From Acanthaster planci (Eukaryota; Echinodermata; Asteroidea; Valvatida; Acanthasteridae): a DNA stretch of 64,000 nt. Positions 22,851 through 35,036 of the stretch are shown one piece after another; the stretch's first letter is position 1, and each line of letters begins with the position of its first letter. The DNA lies in NCBI RefSeq assembly GCF_001949145.1, contig NW_019091396.1:136701-200700 (forward strand). Reading direction: 5' to 3'. Below the pieces are notes generated by a model. That model searched no databases. It had not been told where the DNA came from and worked only from the letters and a program-made list of their open reading frames with translations. The position numbers and the translations under genes were made by a program.

Positions 22851-25130
22851 CCTGGGTTTCATTAAAAACAGAAGGCTACGGTATAAATTGTTTTGAAAAT
22901 GTTGCAAAGAAGTATTGATTGCTAATGGTGGCAAATTTGTTACTTTTGATAACAAAGTAAAAGTTACAGTTATTTGTTACAGCACACCAGGGAAGAATTT
23001 TCTGGCTCTAGTGTTCCCAGTATTCTGTTGTTGCAGTTTATAACAGGCAAGTTGGTGCCCAAACTGTGGTCAGACCTTTGGTCATTTGCTCCGCCATGAC
23101 ATCTGAAAACTCATGAAACACGGCTGTTGGTATCCATCGGTGCAACTCTTGCTGTGTTAAGGTATCAAACGGTCGAAAAGACTTGTCGAACATCGATCGA
23201 TGCATGTGTACGCATGTAGTATTATACACACTGCAACTTACCCTGACAATTTCTGCAACAAAACCAAGTTCAGCACAGAATTCTAAACTAGTTGGACATT
23301 AAATATTATATTGGACACAAGTTTATTCTTCCTGACCGGTAAAGTGGGAAAGAACAAATTTTCTGTCACTGTAAGCAGAACATCCCCTCGTAAATACACA
23401 GGTAGCCGAGACACTAAATTCGAAAAAACTCGAAATTCTTCCTAATCAGTGAAGTGTGCTGAACAAACCAAAGAACAAATTCTATGTTGCCAGGAGCAGG
23501 AAATCCTTGCGTGGAGTGAAGTATAGCGGTGAACCCTCGAGTGGTGTTTTAATTAACTTGTAGATACAATGTATCGGGTACACCTAGTTTTAGTTGGGTT
23601 TTGTGGGAGAGGGGCGGAGTATGATGGTCACAGGAGGGGAGCACCTCGTGCTCGGGCTTGTGTCTCCCGTACAGGGTGCTGGGATGGGCTTATCGGTTTT
23701 CTCACAAAGGGGGCGAAAAATTACAGTTGGTTAACTGTAATAAATGTATCTACATCTGTGTGGTGCACAGTAAGCTGTCCTGTTCCTTGCACGCTTGGAA
23801 ATGTTGGCCTTTAATCAGACGTGACCCACAATTATTTGCAAAACCAGGTTGAAGTGGATTAATGTTTTATGATTCTGAGTATGATCGAAAGTCTTAATTC
23901 GGTCTGCAAAAAGCTTTGACAGTGACAGTCGTGGAACTTCGTAAACACAGATAGTGGAAGTTCCACTACTTCAAGGTTATGACGTTCCACTACTGCAAGG
24001 TTATGACGTTACCTACTTCAGCCTGGTTTGGGGTCACCTCTACTCAGTGAGGACTTGTTTGAATTATTGGCAGCGTGCTATACAAGACAAATAATTGAAA
24101 TCTCATTCCAGTACCTCGTCGGGGGCCTCTGAGCCGTTTGGCGCGATCAGACCCTCCGACTGTTGACTGTCTTGTGTTTATGTAAAATTAGTTTTTATGT
24201 ACATTGACAGACCGAGTCATTTCTGATAAATTGCCCTAATTTATTGTAGAGTTTCATGCTGTTTTCAATATGAGGTGTGTTAATAACAGATTTGCGACAC
24301 CTTGGTTTATCTCAGGGTTGATGGCAGGTGACTGGCCAAGTAAAGTAATTGGATGAGTTTATTGCCAATAATTTATCCTGCACATACCTGTGTTTGTACT
24401 GAAAAGCCGTTTTTCGGCCATGTTTAATTCTGTTTAGGGAAGGGCTTTACATGTATCGGCCTAAATTTTGTTGGAAGGTGTGTGGATTGCCTCCTCCATT
24501 ACGAAAGTAGGGAGTTTCTCTCTTACTCAAGATTGTCGTGTGTTCTGTACATACAGTGTGTTGCTGCTGAAAAAAAGAAAAGTACTTGTTTACATGATTG
24601 CTGAATGTGGCATTCACACCCTCTGGTGAATTTCCCTGTTTGGAATGTAATCTGTAATTTGCAATCACAATGGGTCCTGGGAATTTAAAACTACTTGTAG
24701 GTTAAATTTGTTATCAGAATGTACTAAATCGAGTTTTGTGTTCTGTTGGGCAAAGCTGAAAACCAGTAAGTTCGAGCTCATAAAGCGAGCAGTAAATTGT
24801 TCACTCTGAAAAAGCATTTCGTAAGTTAACTATGATGGATGCAGAATAAATCTGACAAGTGTGCAAGAACCTCAGGCATTGCTTGTGACTGCGTTTCTGT
24901 AACGAGTTTTAGAATGTCGTTTGTGACCTGCATTCCATAGTTCAAGCCTTTGTATAATTATGGGTCTTCATTGGCATTGTTGACTATATGTATATAAACT
25001 TGATTGGGACTTACAACTGAGCGAGCTAAACTGTATTCGTGGACTTAATTAGACGTACAACCTTTCTTGTGAGCGGCTGTCACATCAGCATGTCGATCTT
25101 AGCCGTGTCAGGAAAGGACCTCTCATAGGC

Positions 25131-25374
25131 TGCCTCCGAATCTGTTGCCTAGAGCTAGGTCTGGGTCTTCGCTCCATTGGAAATGTGTGGAGACGTGTAG
25201 ACAATAGACCTAGCCATAGCTCTGGAGGCCCGTTTCGGACACGGCCTTAATGTCGGGCTGCCTCCGAATCTGTTGCCTAGAGCTAGGTCTGGGTCTTCAC
25301 TCCATTGAAAGTACGTGGAGACGCGCAGACAAAATACCTAGCCGTAGCTCTGGAAGCCCGTTTTGGACACGGCC
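25131..25374. repeat. Palindromic repeat family P1, copies a and b
   Basis: Two adjacent ~117-bp units (25131-25247 and 25259-25374) carry GAGCTAGGTCT near one end and AGACCTAGCCATAGCTC near the other. Outer arms TCCGAATCTGTTGCC and GGCCCGTTTCGGA pair imperfectly, so each unit can fold back. Further copies lie at 29113-29340 and 54543-54663. Confidence 0.75.
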
Positions 25375-28300
25375 TCAGAACTACGTACATATACATGTAT
25401 ATCCTGACTTCAAAACTCAAACTGTGTAGACTGTTCTTCAAAATGTACGCAGATTTGCTTGGGCATGAGTGTCTGCGCCCGTCGGAAGTGCATCATGACT
25501 GGTTGGTACGGTATGAATGTGCCAAATACCTTGTCTCATCGCTTTACACCGTCAAGTTTAATAATTAACCCAACAACAAAAGAATGTGCTGTGCATTCAA
25601 GTTCAAGGTTCAGGGTCTGGAGGCAACGCCCCGTGTGTACAGAGAACATAGCTAAGCATTTGTAGCAATTACATGCGTTGGATTTGGACATTTGGGTTTT
25701 ATTTTTCGATTGCTGAAGATTTAGATAAAAACAAGAGTACACATGATATTCACGTTCAAGTTGCGATACAGGGTTCTTCAGTAAGAAAAAGAATGTTATT
25801 TGAATCCGACCTATCCCCAGTCTTGCGACTGCGAAGTGACTCGGCGGTTGATGGTTTGCAGCTTGACATTGGAGAGGTATCTGTAGCAAACTGAATGGTA
25901 AAGCTTAACACCACCCGTATACATCAGCTCGCTTCTACCAAAGACTCTGTCCCCAACTCGATCCGGAGACGACCATGTCGACCTTGAAGGAGTTGATTCA
26001 GAGTCGGACCGAAAGCCTCGAGATCAGCATCTCTACACAGAGAGAAACGTTCTGGTATAAAATCCTCATCGGCTTATTATAAATGTTATGACCATGTACA
26101 ATGTTTCAGTGGGTCGTCTTTTGGGAAAACAATTAGTGAAGGAAAGTTGAGATTAAGTTGTACACAACTGGCGTATCCAGCTTTTGGTGGTGGTAGTGGT
26201 GGGGGGGGGGGAATTCCGAAGCGGCTTCGGGCTTAGTCAACATGAAGTTGGGGAAGGAAAAAGTCAAAAGCCTTCATCACGGTCCAGACATCCTTGCTTC
26301 TATTTGCTGGTGTTGTTTTCTTGGGGTTTTGGTGCTAATGTAATAATAAATAGATATAATGATGACCATCCTTCCTACCCACTTAAGAAGAATCATTTGC
26401 CAAATAAAAAATAAGAAAATAAAATAAACAATTCCGTCGGGGGGGGTCCCCCGGATACTCCACTGGTTGTGCAAATTCTCAGAGAAAGAAATGACCGTGT
26501 TTTTAGACTTTTGTAAACCAAAGTTTCCGTGACCAGAGTATTTGGGGTGAGGTGAGGATGGGGTCAAATAAATTAGTGGTATGTGCCCCAACTCTATCAT
26601 GTCAATTCATGAAACTGCACCAAAACAAATTCAATTATTGTTTCGTTTCAATTTGTGAATTGTTAAAGTGCCTGCGGGTTTAATGTCAGCTTGGAACATT
26701 ACTGCTCGCATCCTGGAATGTTTGACCAAGTTAACGTGTTTTTCCCATCAGGGTTCTTTGACAGCTTTGTGACTTATTGTCTGTTGGCGATCATGGCATA
26801 AAACAACATCAGAACATTGAACTCCATGCTGGAGGTTTGCTAGGCGGTGCATCGGATGGTTTGTTTTGCAATTATCGCGGCAGAGCGAGAACTCTGACTC
26901 CTGGATAATTCAGGTAACACGCAAGATGGAAACAAAAAGGTTCAAGGAATTTATCTGACAGAATCGTATGGTGGCGTACTTCAGCAAAGCCAGACATCAA
27001 AAAAGTACTCTTTTCAGTTCCAAAGCCCATTTTGTTATAACTCACAGTGTGGCTCATTCCAAACATTTTGAAAACAAGTCATTTCTTCGACGCTCTCGTA
27101 AGATCAGATTTTGGGGAGGGTAAGGTCTAAGGAGCATTCGTCCACACTCTTTAAATATAGCAACAGAAAAGGAGAAAGAAAAGTGAGCGAACAACTGGAC
27201 AACTTAAATATCATCACGGGAAACAGTGAAAATCACAGTCAAACGTCCAAACTCATTCTGAATGTATCCAACCCGGCATATCACAACGAAACACAACGCG
27301 TAACTGAATCTGGCTTGGCTGAAGAGAGCACACCTTTCTTCCCAGGTTACATGGCTTCGGCGGAAAAGATTTTTGATGTTGAAGAATGTGCCCGAGAACT
27401 AGCAACCCATTGTCTGGAAACTATTAAAGTCACCACACTCCCACTACAGGCGGACAAGTCTACGACGATGGAACAACTCTACGTCAACCCTCAGTTTCTA
27501 AAGGAAACCAACCTGCCACAGCCGGTAACCTCCTCCAGAGAGACACAATCACGGCTGCTACGACACAGGTCCAGGATAAATCCTCCCAAGAACCTGATCT
27601 GTATCCAAAAACATGTGGCCGGTCCCAGAAAGGTCCCGGGGCCAGTCGTTCAGGTTTAGGAAAAAGCCCGCACAATACCTAGAATTCCATGACCTGGACT
27701 TAATAAGCCGGTCAGGAAACATTCGTGAGCATGTTTCCTCACCAGGATCTGAAACGGAGGAGATCAAGGTTCTTGTCCAAAAGATCCCCCTCAGCTCTTA
27801 TCGAGAAATGCTGAAGATAGACACAAAACGGATTTTAATCAAGGCTGAGACTGGTTTCGGCAAAACGACACTTCTGCAAAAGATCGTTTATGATTGGGCT
27901 GATTTGAAAAGGAAAGCTGAATCCTCTGCTAAAGAAACGGAGCTTGAGTCTGAATCAATTCTGATGAGCTACAAACTCGTCTTTCTACTCGATGTTAATC
28001 GTATGGGTCAAAAGTCTGACATTGTTGACGCCATTATTTCACAGATCCTGACGGACCTCAGCTGGAAGTCGAAAGGGGCAATTTAGAAAAAATCATCAGC
28101 GATAATCAACGTGACGTTCTCGTTCTTCTGGGTGGGGCGGATGAAATGTATTTACAGAATTTAGAGAGAAAAAAAAACGAAGCGGCAAAATCAACTTGCA
28201 CGACGTCTTGTCCTACAAAACTCTCAAATCGTGCAAGGTGATTGTGACGAGCAGACAACACGTGGCTAAAAAAATACTCAACATGTATGCGTACTACACC

Positions 28301-29025
28301 AAAGTAAATGTGGCTGGCTTTGATGAGAAACACAGGGACGAGTATGTCGAGAAGTACATGATAAACTTTGACTCTCAAAAACGAAAGGAGTTTCTAGAGA
28401 AAATTAACGAATCCCCAGGGTCTTAGCCTGGTAGAAATACTCGTTTCTCTGGATAATGAGCTACATACGGGTTCCCTTTAGACGAGACATCTGTTCAAAA
28501 GAGAGACCCGTTCAAGTTACCAGATCGAATGACAGACCTGTTTCGTGACAACATCAAAGTTCTTTATCAACACAAAATGAGCAAGCAGACTGGTAGCGAG
28601 GGCACCTTGCCTTGTGAATCCCAACATTACATTGCGCCTCTTGGTCGGTTGGCTCTCAAAGGTCTACTGGATCAGAAGGGTTTGCAGCCCCGGCCCACTT
28701 CCGGAAGAACGAGATCGATGAGGAATACCTGGAGTATTTCAGATGAGGATGTGACGTGGGCTTCTTGTCACGAAGGAAGGCCACAATAGGATTCGATGAA
28801 GTGATATACTTCTCATTTCTTCACAAAACATTCCAAGAGTATTGCACTGCTACGCACATGGTGGATTCACTCCCTAAAAACCCAGATCAGTTCAGCAGCA
28901 ACCTGTCAAAAAATCTTCGGAGTGACGTGGAAAGCGTCGAGTATGCCGACGCTTTTGCTGTGAAATGAACGATCGCGTTGCCAAGAGGATCAGCGAAAAA
29001 CTTAAGGAGGAATATCAAGCGAGCA
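25150..29025 (+). repeat. Large duplicated segment, copy A
   Basis: Near-identical blocks recur downstream: 25150-25951 with 29115-29875, about 26663-27071 with 29880-30287, 27660-27770 with 30965-31075, and 28395-29025 with 31085-31677. About 710 bp (25952-26662) is present only here. The segment ends exactly at the N at 29026. Confidence 0.85.
27111..29025 (+). pseudogene. NLR-like pseudogene A (pre-NACHT linker, NACHT, helical region)
   Basis: NLRs are cytosolic STAND ATPases that sense danger signals. 27111-27656 is an open frame resembling the linker before NACHT (IKVTTLPLQ, then MEQLYVNPQFLKE). The next frame (27613-28086) has a P-loop AETGFGKTT at 27844-27870, with Ala at the usual first Gly, followed by LLQKIVYDWA. 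VLVLLGGADE at 28116-28145 sits where Walker B should be but lacks its first Asp. CKVIVTSRQH (about 28232-28261) is the conserved TSR motif, and FSFLHKTFQEYC (about 28810-28845) is the helical-domain signature. Four or more frame changes and in-frame TGA at 28744 break the gene. No Death exon and no LRRs are present. One shift falls in an A9 run, so sequencing error could contribute. Confidence 0.8.
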
Positions 29026-29026
29026 N
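29026..29026. other. Single ambiguous base at duplication breakpoint
   Basis: One N marks where copy A stops matching copy B. It suggests a contig join or low-quality call. Confidence 0.95.
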
Positions 29027-29114
29027 CCTGTGAGAGTTATGAGTATTTTTAAAATATTTGTGAAGTATGGGGATTTATCACTGCTGTCTATGGGAAGTAA
29101 TTTGTAGTGGTGCA

Positions 29115-31677
29115 CCCTGGAGCTAGGTCTGGGTCTTCGCTCCATTGGAAATGTGCGGAGACGTGCAGACAATAGACCTAGCCATAGCTCTGGAGGCCCG
29201 TTTCGGACACGGTCTTAATGTCGGGCTAGCTGCATCCGAATCTGTTGCCTAGAGCTAGGTCTAGGTCTTCACTCCATTGAAAGTACGTGGAGACGCGCAG
29301 ACAATAGACCTAACCGTAGCTCCCTTTTCGGACACGGCCTAAGAACTACATGTACAGTACATACATGTACATGTACATGTATATCTGGACTTCAAAACGC
29401 ACAAACTGTGTAGACTGTTCTTCAACATGTACGCAGATTTGCTTGGGTATGAGTGTCCACGCCCGTCGGAAGTGTGTCATGACTGGTTGGTACGGTACGA
29501 ATGTGCCAAATACCTTCTCTCATCGCTTCAAGGTTCAGGGTCTGGAGGCAACGCCCCGTGTGTACCGAGAACATAGCTTAGCATATTTAACAAATTCATT
29601 CATTGGATTTTGACATTTGGGTTTTCTTTTTCGACTGCTGAAGATTTAGATAAAAACAATAGTATGCATGATATTCACGTTCAAGTTGCGATACAGGGTT
29701 CTTCAGTAAGAAAAGAATGTTATTTGAATCCGACCTATCCCCAGTCTTGCGACTGCAAAGTGACTCAGCGGTTGATGGTTTGCAGCTTGACATTGGAGAG
29801 GTATCTGTAGCAAACTGAATGGTAAAGCTTAACACCACCCGTATACATCAGCTCGCTTCTACCAAAGACTCTGTCTGTCAAAAGTGCCTGCGGATTTAGT
29901 GTCTGCTTGGAACATTACAGCTCGCATCTTGGAATGTTTGACCAAGTTAACGTGTTTTTCCCATGAAGTTTCTTTGACAGCTTTGTGACTTATTGTCTGT
30001 TGGCGATCATGGCATAAAACAAGACCAGAACATTGAACTCCATGCTGGAGGTTTGCTAGGCGGTGCATCAGATGGCAAGTTTTGCAATTATCGAGGCAGA
30101 GCGAGAACTCTGACTCCTGGATAATTCAGGTAACACGCAAGATGGAAACAAAAAGGTTCAAGGAATTTATCTGACAGATTCGTCTGGTGGCGTACTTCAG
30201 CAAAGTCAGACATCAAAAAGTTACTCTTTTCAGTTCCAAAGCTCATTTTCTTATAACTCACAGTGTGGCTCATTTCCAACATTTTGAGGTTACGTCATAT
30301 AGCTTAATTGATTATTGGCTGGCAGCCAAGAAGCGCATGCAGATACCTATATCGTCTGTTTTGTGTAATGTTTAAGTGAATTTTATCTCAACACAAAAAA
30401 TGACCTGAAATGTTGCTGACAGCTACTTGCTATGACGTTGCGAAGCCATAAGGTTGCCTATTATGGCTGGATGCTATATCTGGATTTCACGTGGAAACGC
30501 ACAAACAGGAATTGGCATGTGTTGATAACGCCGAGGCTCTTGGGAGTTCTCATCACTTTACCGCTTTCCATTGTCGCATTATTGAATTGCGATAGCAACA
30601 ACAGAACTCAACGTTCTTCATTACAGACGAAACGGAGGGGCCGCTTAACGACCAGTACTTGCAGGTATTGGCTTCGAAGCTAGGGAGGTCGTGGGTTGAA
30701 CTCGCTACCAGGCTGGGCTTCACATTAGCTGCTGTCGAGCAATTTGAGAAAGACTATGTGGGGGATATGACCAGGCAATCCATGAAAATGCTTGTTGAGT
30801 GGCGTCGAAAACAACTGCACACCGAAGAGTTCCCACAGAAATTGGGGGAAGCTTTGAAACAAACGGGAATAGCTGAACTAGCGGCAGCAGTACCAGGTAA
30901 GAATAAGAATTGTGACGCGTTGAGGGAAGGCTAATCAATTGAAGGTCACTGGCGTCTATGGCAAGGGGAAAAAGCCCACACAATACCTAGAATTCCATGA
31001 CCTGGACTTAATAAGCCGGTCTGGAAATATTCGTGAGCATGTTTCCTCACCAGGATCTGAAACTGAGGAGGTTAACGAAAATTAACGAATCCCCAGTGCT
31101 TCGTAGCCTGGTAGAAATACCCCTGTTTCTGCGGATAATGAGCTACATATGGGTTCCCTTTAGACGAGACATCTGTTCAAAAGAGAGACCCGTTCAAGTT
31201 ACCAGATCAACATCAAAGTTCTTTATCAACACAAAATGAGCAAGCAGACTGGTAGCGAGGGCACCTTGCCTTGCGAATCCCAAAATTACATTGCGCCTCT
31301 TGGTCGGTTGGCTCTCAAAGGTCTACTGGATCAGAAGGGCTTGCGGCCCCACTTCCGGAAGAACGAGATCGATGAGGAATACCTGGAGTATTTCAGATGA
31401 GGATGTGACGTGGGCTTCTTGTCACGAAGGAAGGCCACAATAGGATTCGATGAAGTGATATACTTCTCATTTCTTCGCAAAACATTCCAAGAGTATTGCA
31501 CTGCTACGCACATGGTGGACTCACTCCCTAAAATCCCAGATCAGTTCAGCAGCGACCTTACAAAGATTCTACAGAGTGACGTGGAAAGCGTTGAGTATGT
31601 CCTACGCTTTTGCTGTGAAATGAATGATCGCGTTGCCAAGAGGATCAGCGAAAAACTTAAGGAGGAATATCAAGCGA
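29115..31677 (+). repeat. Large duplicated segment, copy B
   Basis: Second copy of the block at 25150-29025, starting 89 bp after its end. It includes P1 palindromic copies c (29113-29213) and d (29231-29340). It lacks the 710-bp piece of copy A and has different sequence between 30288 and 30962, where the Death-domain exon lies. Confidence 0.85.
30627..30896 (+). CDS. Death-domain exon of NLR-like gene copy B
   Basis: A 270-nt open exon with acceptor TTCATTACAG and donor GTAAGA, phase 1 at both ends, hence able to be gained or lost without a frame change. The protein has LASKLGRSWVELATRLGF, the helix 1-2 pattern of Death domains (L-A-x-x-L-G-x-x-W-x-x-L-A), then MLVEWRRKQ and LGEALKQTGIAELA matching helices 4-6. 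It would recruit partners by homotypic Death-domain binding. It is the best-preserved part of this locus; the downstream gene is broken. Confidence 0.7.
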
Positions 31678-32168
31678 GCGAATCCTTCCAGAGAATAGTC
31701 ATGACCCTCCTGTTTGAAGTAAAGTCAAAAGCACCGGTGGAAGAGTTTGTGGATGCAGGAAGAGTCAAATTTCCTCACATTCTCCAAGGTGAAGAACTTC
31801 GGGCTGCTCGCTATTTCGTTCAGACATGCTCCCGGCCTGAGAGTATTCCTAAAGAAAAGACTGTGGTGGCTGCATGTCAACACGTGGACGACTTGACTCT
31901 GTTGCAAGATTTTTTCAATGCTACAAAGTACAAAGCAGCTCTAACAATCAACGGCATCAGCTGGGAGACCCTTCTTGATGATAACATAGATATTTTCAGG
32001 TCTTTGACGTCATTGCATATGTCTTCGTGTGGTTTAGAGGGTGAGCACCTCGATCAACTGTTTGAAATTATATCAGAGAAATACTACGCGATTAATAAAT
32101 TATTCATAACTAACAACGCTCCATTCAGTATTCCGTCTAAAATAAAACCCGTTGATTCCTTAAAATAA
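31410..32168 (+). CDS. Open HD2-LRR fragment of NLR-like copy B
   Basis: About 250 codons remain open, covering the helical domain after NACHT and the first leucine-rich repeats. The reading frame is continuous with upstream sequence only through a TGA. No start codon or promoter is evident, so this is treated as part of pseudogene B rather than a separate gene. Confidence 0.4.
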   Translation: MGFLSRRKATIGFDEVIYFSFLRKTFQEYCTATHMVDSLPKIPDQFSSDLTKILQSDVESVEYVLRFCCEMNDRVAKRISEKLKEEYQASESFQRIVMTLLFEVKSKAPVEEFVDAGRVKFPHILQGEELRAARYFVQTCSRPESIPKEKTVVAACQHVDDLTLLQDFFNATKYKAALTINGISWETLLDDNIDIFRSLTSLHMSSCGLEGEHLDQLFEIISEKYYAINKLFITNNAPFSIPSKIKPVDSLK

Positions 32169-33090
32169 ACTCCATTTATGTTAATGTGGTCGGAGAAATA
32201 GTGACAATGGGCCACTTTTTAAAGCTCATTTCTGACGCAGGAAGCATAAGGATCGTGAATTTGACAGAGAACAATTTGCAGGAATTACAGCCTGTTCAGA
32301 TTTCTGAAGTTCCTTCCCTGGACGAGCTACAAGTTGACGAGTGCGCTCTAACAATAAGTGATCTGGACCCCCTGTTCTCTCTTATCTCCGCAGCAGGAAG
32401 CGTGAAGGCGGTCGTGTTGCACACAAACAATCTTGAAGGTTTAGAGCGTGAATAGATCACTGCTGTTCCGTCCGTGAGAGACCTGCACGTGTACGGTTTA
32501 AAAATCCCCGAAAGAAAACAGTGCAGGAAAATACACAGCAATATAATATGGTAAAGGATTTTTGAGGGGAAAAGATGTTCCTGGTGAATTGGGTTGCAGG
32601 GCGGCGCATAAAAATGATTAGGTTATCTTTTGTTAAAAAAAAAATAATAAAATCATGAACACACGTTAAGTGCCGCTCTGTTCAAGTGCGTCACAGGGTG
32701 GCGCTCTTTCTACCCAATGTTCATCCAGTCGAATTTCTGTTTAATTTTGCAGGTCCCCACCCCGCACTGTTAGGAAGCATACTTTGCACACACATTTCAC
32801 GCCATAATTATGGACCGGGTTGGTAGACCATCATGACCATAGACAAGGTACAATGTCGTCAATTGTACCGGAAATTGGGGTGGGGTTGGGGGATGTGGAA
32901 TTGTGGGAGGCAATTGCTCAGCCACCGGGGAATTTGAAAATGGGAGAATGAGTACATCATTATGACATCATAATAAGGGGCGATTTCATGATACAGATGG
33001 AAATCTGTCATAGTTATGATAATCATGCAGATTTTTACACCAGGACGCCATATTCATGGCCTTTTTTATTTTCCCTCTGTAAATGGTATT

Positions 33091-33184
33091 ATACGGAAGC
33101 GTATAAGGGCCATTTGCAAAAAAACTCGAGTTTCATAGTGATCACCGCAACGAGATATGTGGTCCTTGTACGCCTCCGTAGTAT
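33091..33184. repeat. Fold-back repeat, ~94 bp
   Basis: ATACGGAAGCGTATAAGGGCC on the left pairs with GGTCCTTGTACGCCTCCGTA on the right with a few mismatches. MITE-like. No TSD is certain. Confidence 0.55.
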
Positions 33185-35036
33185 TGAATACATTTTGTTT
33201 GCCGAGTATGAAAACTTCTTGACTCTCACTTTATTTTTTTTTCTCACCAACAGTGGGTGAGAAGGATGATTAAAAAGCCCACTCCCATGACAAAACGGGG
33301 GGGGGGGACACGTGCCCGGAACTTTCCCCCACCTCCATGTCCATATTCCCTGGCCATGCACTGGAGACGTACGACTCGGCCGGGACGGCGATGTTCAGTA
33401 CAATGTGAATAGAGATTATGCGTTGGTGGTGTACCGTCTCGAGTCATGGTGTCTCTGAGGCTGTTTTTAATGTCAATTTAGCTACAATGAATGCACAAAA
33501 TTTGGTTTAGGCTACTCGCATGATGGTACAACCCTCTTGCCCTCCGAGGACAACCTCGTGCACTGCACGGCATATTGTGGCTCTGTTGAACCATGGAGTT
33601 TTATACCTCAATGGTTGAACGTTTCAAGTGTCCCAAGTGCTATTAAATTTTGGTTGTTGAGAAGTTCAATGGCTTGAATGTTTTTTCCCACCACTACTGA
33701 GTGACTACGAGTGTTTGTATTTCAGCCCATCCCCCTCAAAAGGTTTAGGGGGGGCAGTGTCTGGCGATGCTTGGCCGGGGGGGGGGAGTGATCACGCACA
33801 CATATTTCTAGCGCATTTTCCATTGCCTATACCGTGTATCATAATGACTCTATTGGCGTAGGGGTGATTTGCTTCACATGTCACAGTGCTTCTGTGTACT
33901 GTAACAATTCAGATAACGCCACAGGCAATGGACACCACAGGCCCTGATGAGCAGGACTTCGCTGTGGGTCGGGTGAGATCATCACGTGGCAATCATGTGA
34001 TGCTGAACGGCAAGAGTAGGCTATATTATGTACATGTACATAAACTTCATGAATGAGGGTGAACACTGCACAGGCGACAGGAGTCCCGCCAAGAAGTAAC
34101 ACCAGCACAAGCCTTCCATATTGTGGTAAGCAAATGGTAGTTAGGTAGGCAACTGGTAGGTATTCTGGGTCGAAACTTTGCGCCCAGGCTGTGGGCCGAG
34201 CCTTACGGGGGAGGGGGCTTCCGCATGTGAGGTACCATTACGCGTTACGGACCGGTGCAGCTGTTTCAAAGCTTCCACTTTCAGCCTAGTCGCAGCCACA
34301 GCCCGGACCTTCCAGTGAAAGGTCTTGTTCCCAGATTATACGTCGACTATGCCACGTGTATTACGAGAGCAGCCTGTCATACGGCGTAGCATCTTTGATA
34401 AAACCCAGAGGCAGTGGCATCAGTTGTTTATCCTCCCGATCTCTTACTTTTCACTTTGAAAAAATGCAGTTTTGTTGATAAACCACAGATGGATTTGCTT
34501 CAGACGTAACGATTGAGGTATTTATTTTGTATTGAGTGTATTTTAGGTCCAAAAAAGTGGTTGTAATGTGGCAGACAAACGTGACAAATCTCACTATGGT
34601 TGACAAAGCGCGAGCGGACGGGCGACAGTGGCCATGCAGGGCCTACATCATAGGGTTCGTCGCGCGCTGTGGCCGGTGTTGGGTTCGTCGTACACTCCGC
34701 TCTGGGGGCAGCGACTGTCTTGAAAACGAGATTGGGTTTAGCTACACCCGGAACTGCGAGGCACACTCCGTATCCATGGTGTACGCAATTTATATACCTC
34801 ACAAGTCACAGTTCTGCGAGTAGTGTTAGATACATGTACATTTGTACATAGCTGGGCATGATGGCAATAACGTAAGGCCTACATTTTTGTAGTTAAAAAA
34901 GTGTGATCGGTGATCATGCAGGGTGACATCAAGCCAAATTCTAGATTACCTTATACAGTAAATGATTGTTGAATACAGGGGACCAGTTGACCCCTGGAAT
35001 GACTGCTTACGTGGGTACAAGGTGAAAATCCCTTGA

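Larger units (their letters stand above)
19928..25130. other. SLC20 3' UTR and intergenic sequence
   Basis: No coding region supported. Holds a diverged ~205-bp tandem duplication (22438-22850), a weaker ~110-bp duplication (23327-23520) and a 27-bp doublet near 23961-24010. Confidence 0.7.
30627..32540 (+). pseudogene. NLR-like pseudogene B (Death exon, deleted NACHT, HD2, LRR)
   Basis: It begins with a Death-domain exon (30627-30896) and a short linker identical to copy A (YLEFHDLDLISRSGNIREHV at about 30979-31038). Within GAGG at about 31073 it jumps to the end of NACHT (SLVEIPLFLRIMSYIW), so the P-loop, Walker B and TSR motifs are missing. APLGRLALKGLLDQKGL and, after an in-frame TGA at 31398-31400, GFLSRRK and FSFLRKTFQEYC follow in an open frame to 32168. 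That frame ends in leucine-rich repeats (SLTSLHMSSCGLEGEHLDQL). LRR sequence continues in another frame at 32186-32455 (IRIVNLTENNLQELQP) and beyond a TAG. An expressed product would at best be fragments. Confidence 0.8.

Noticed and set aside
28744-28746. TGA read as selenocysteine in the NLR copies
   Set aside because: There is no precedent in NLRs, many other frame breaks are present, and no SECIS-like structure was identified.
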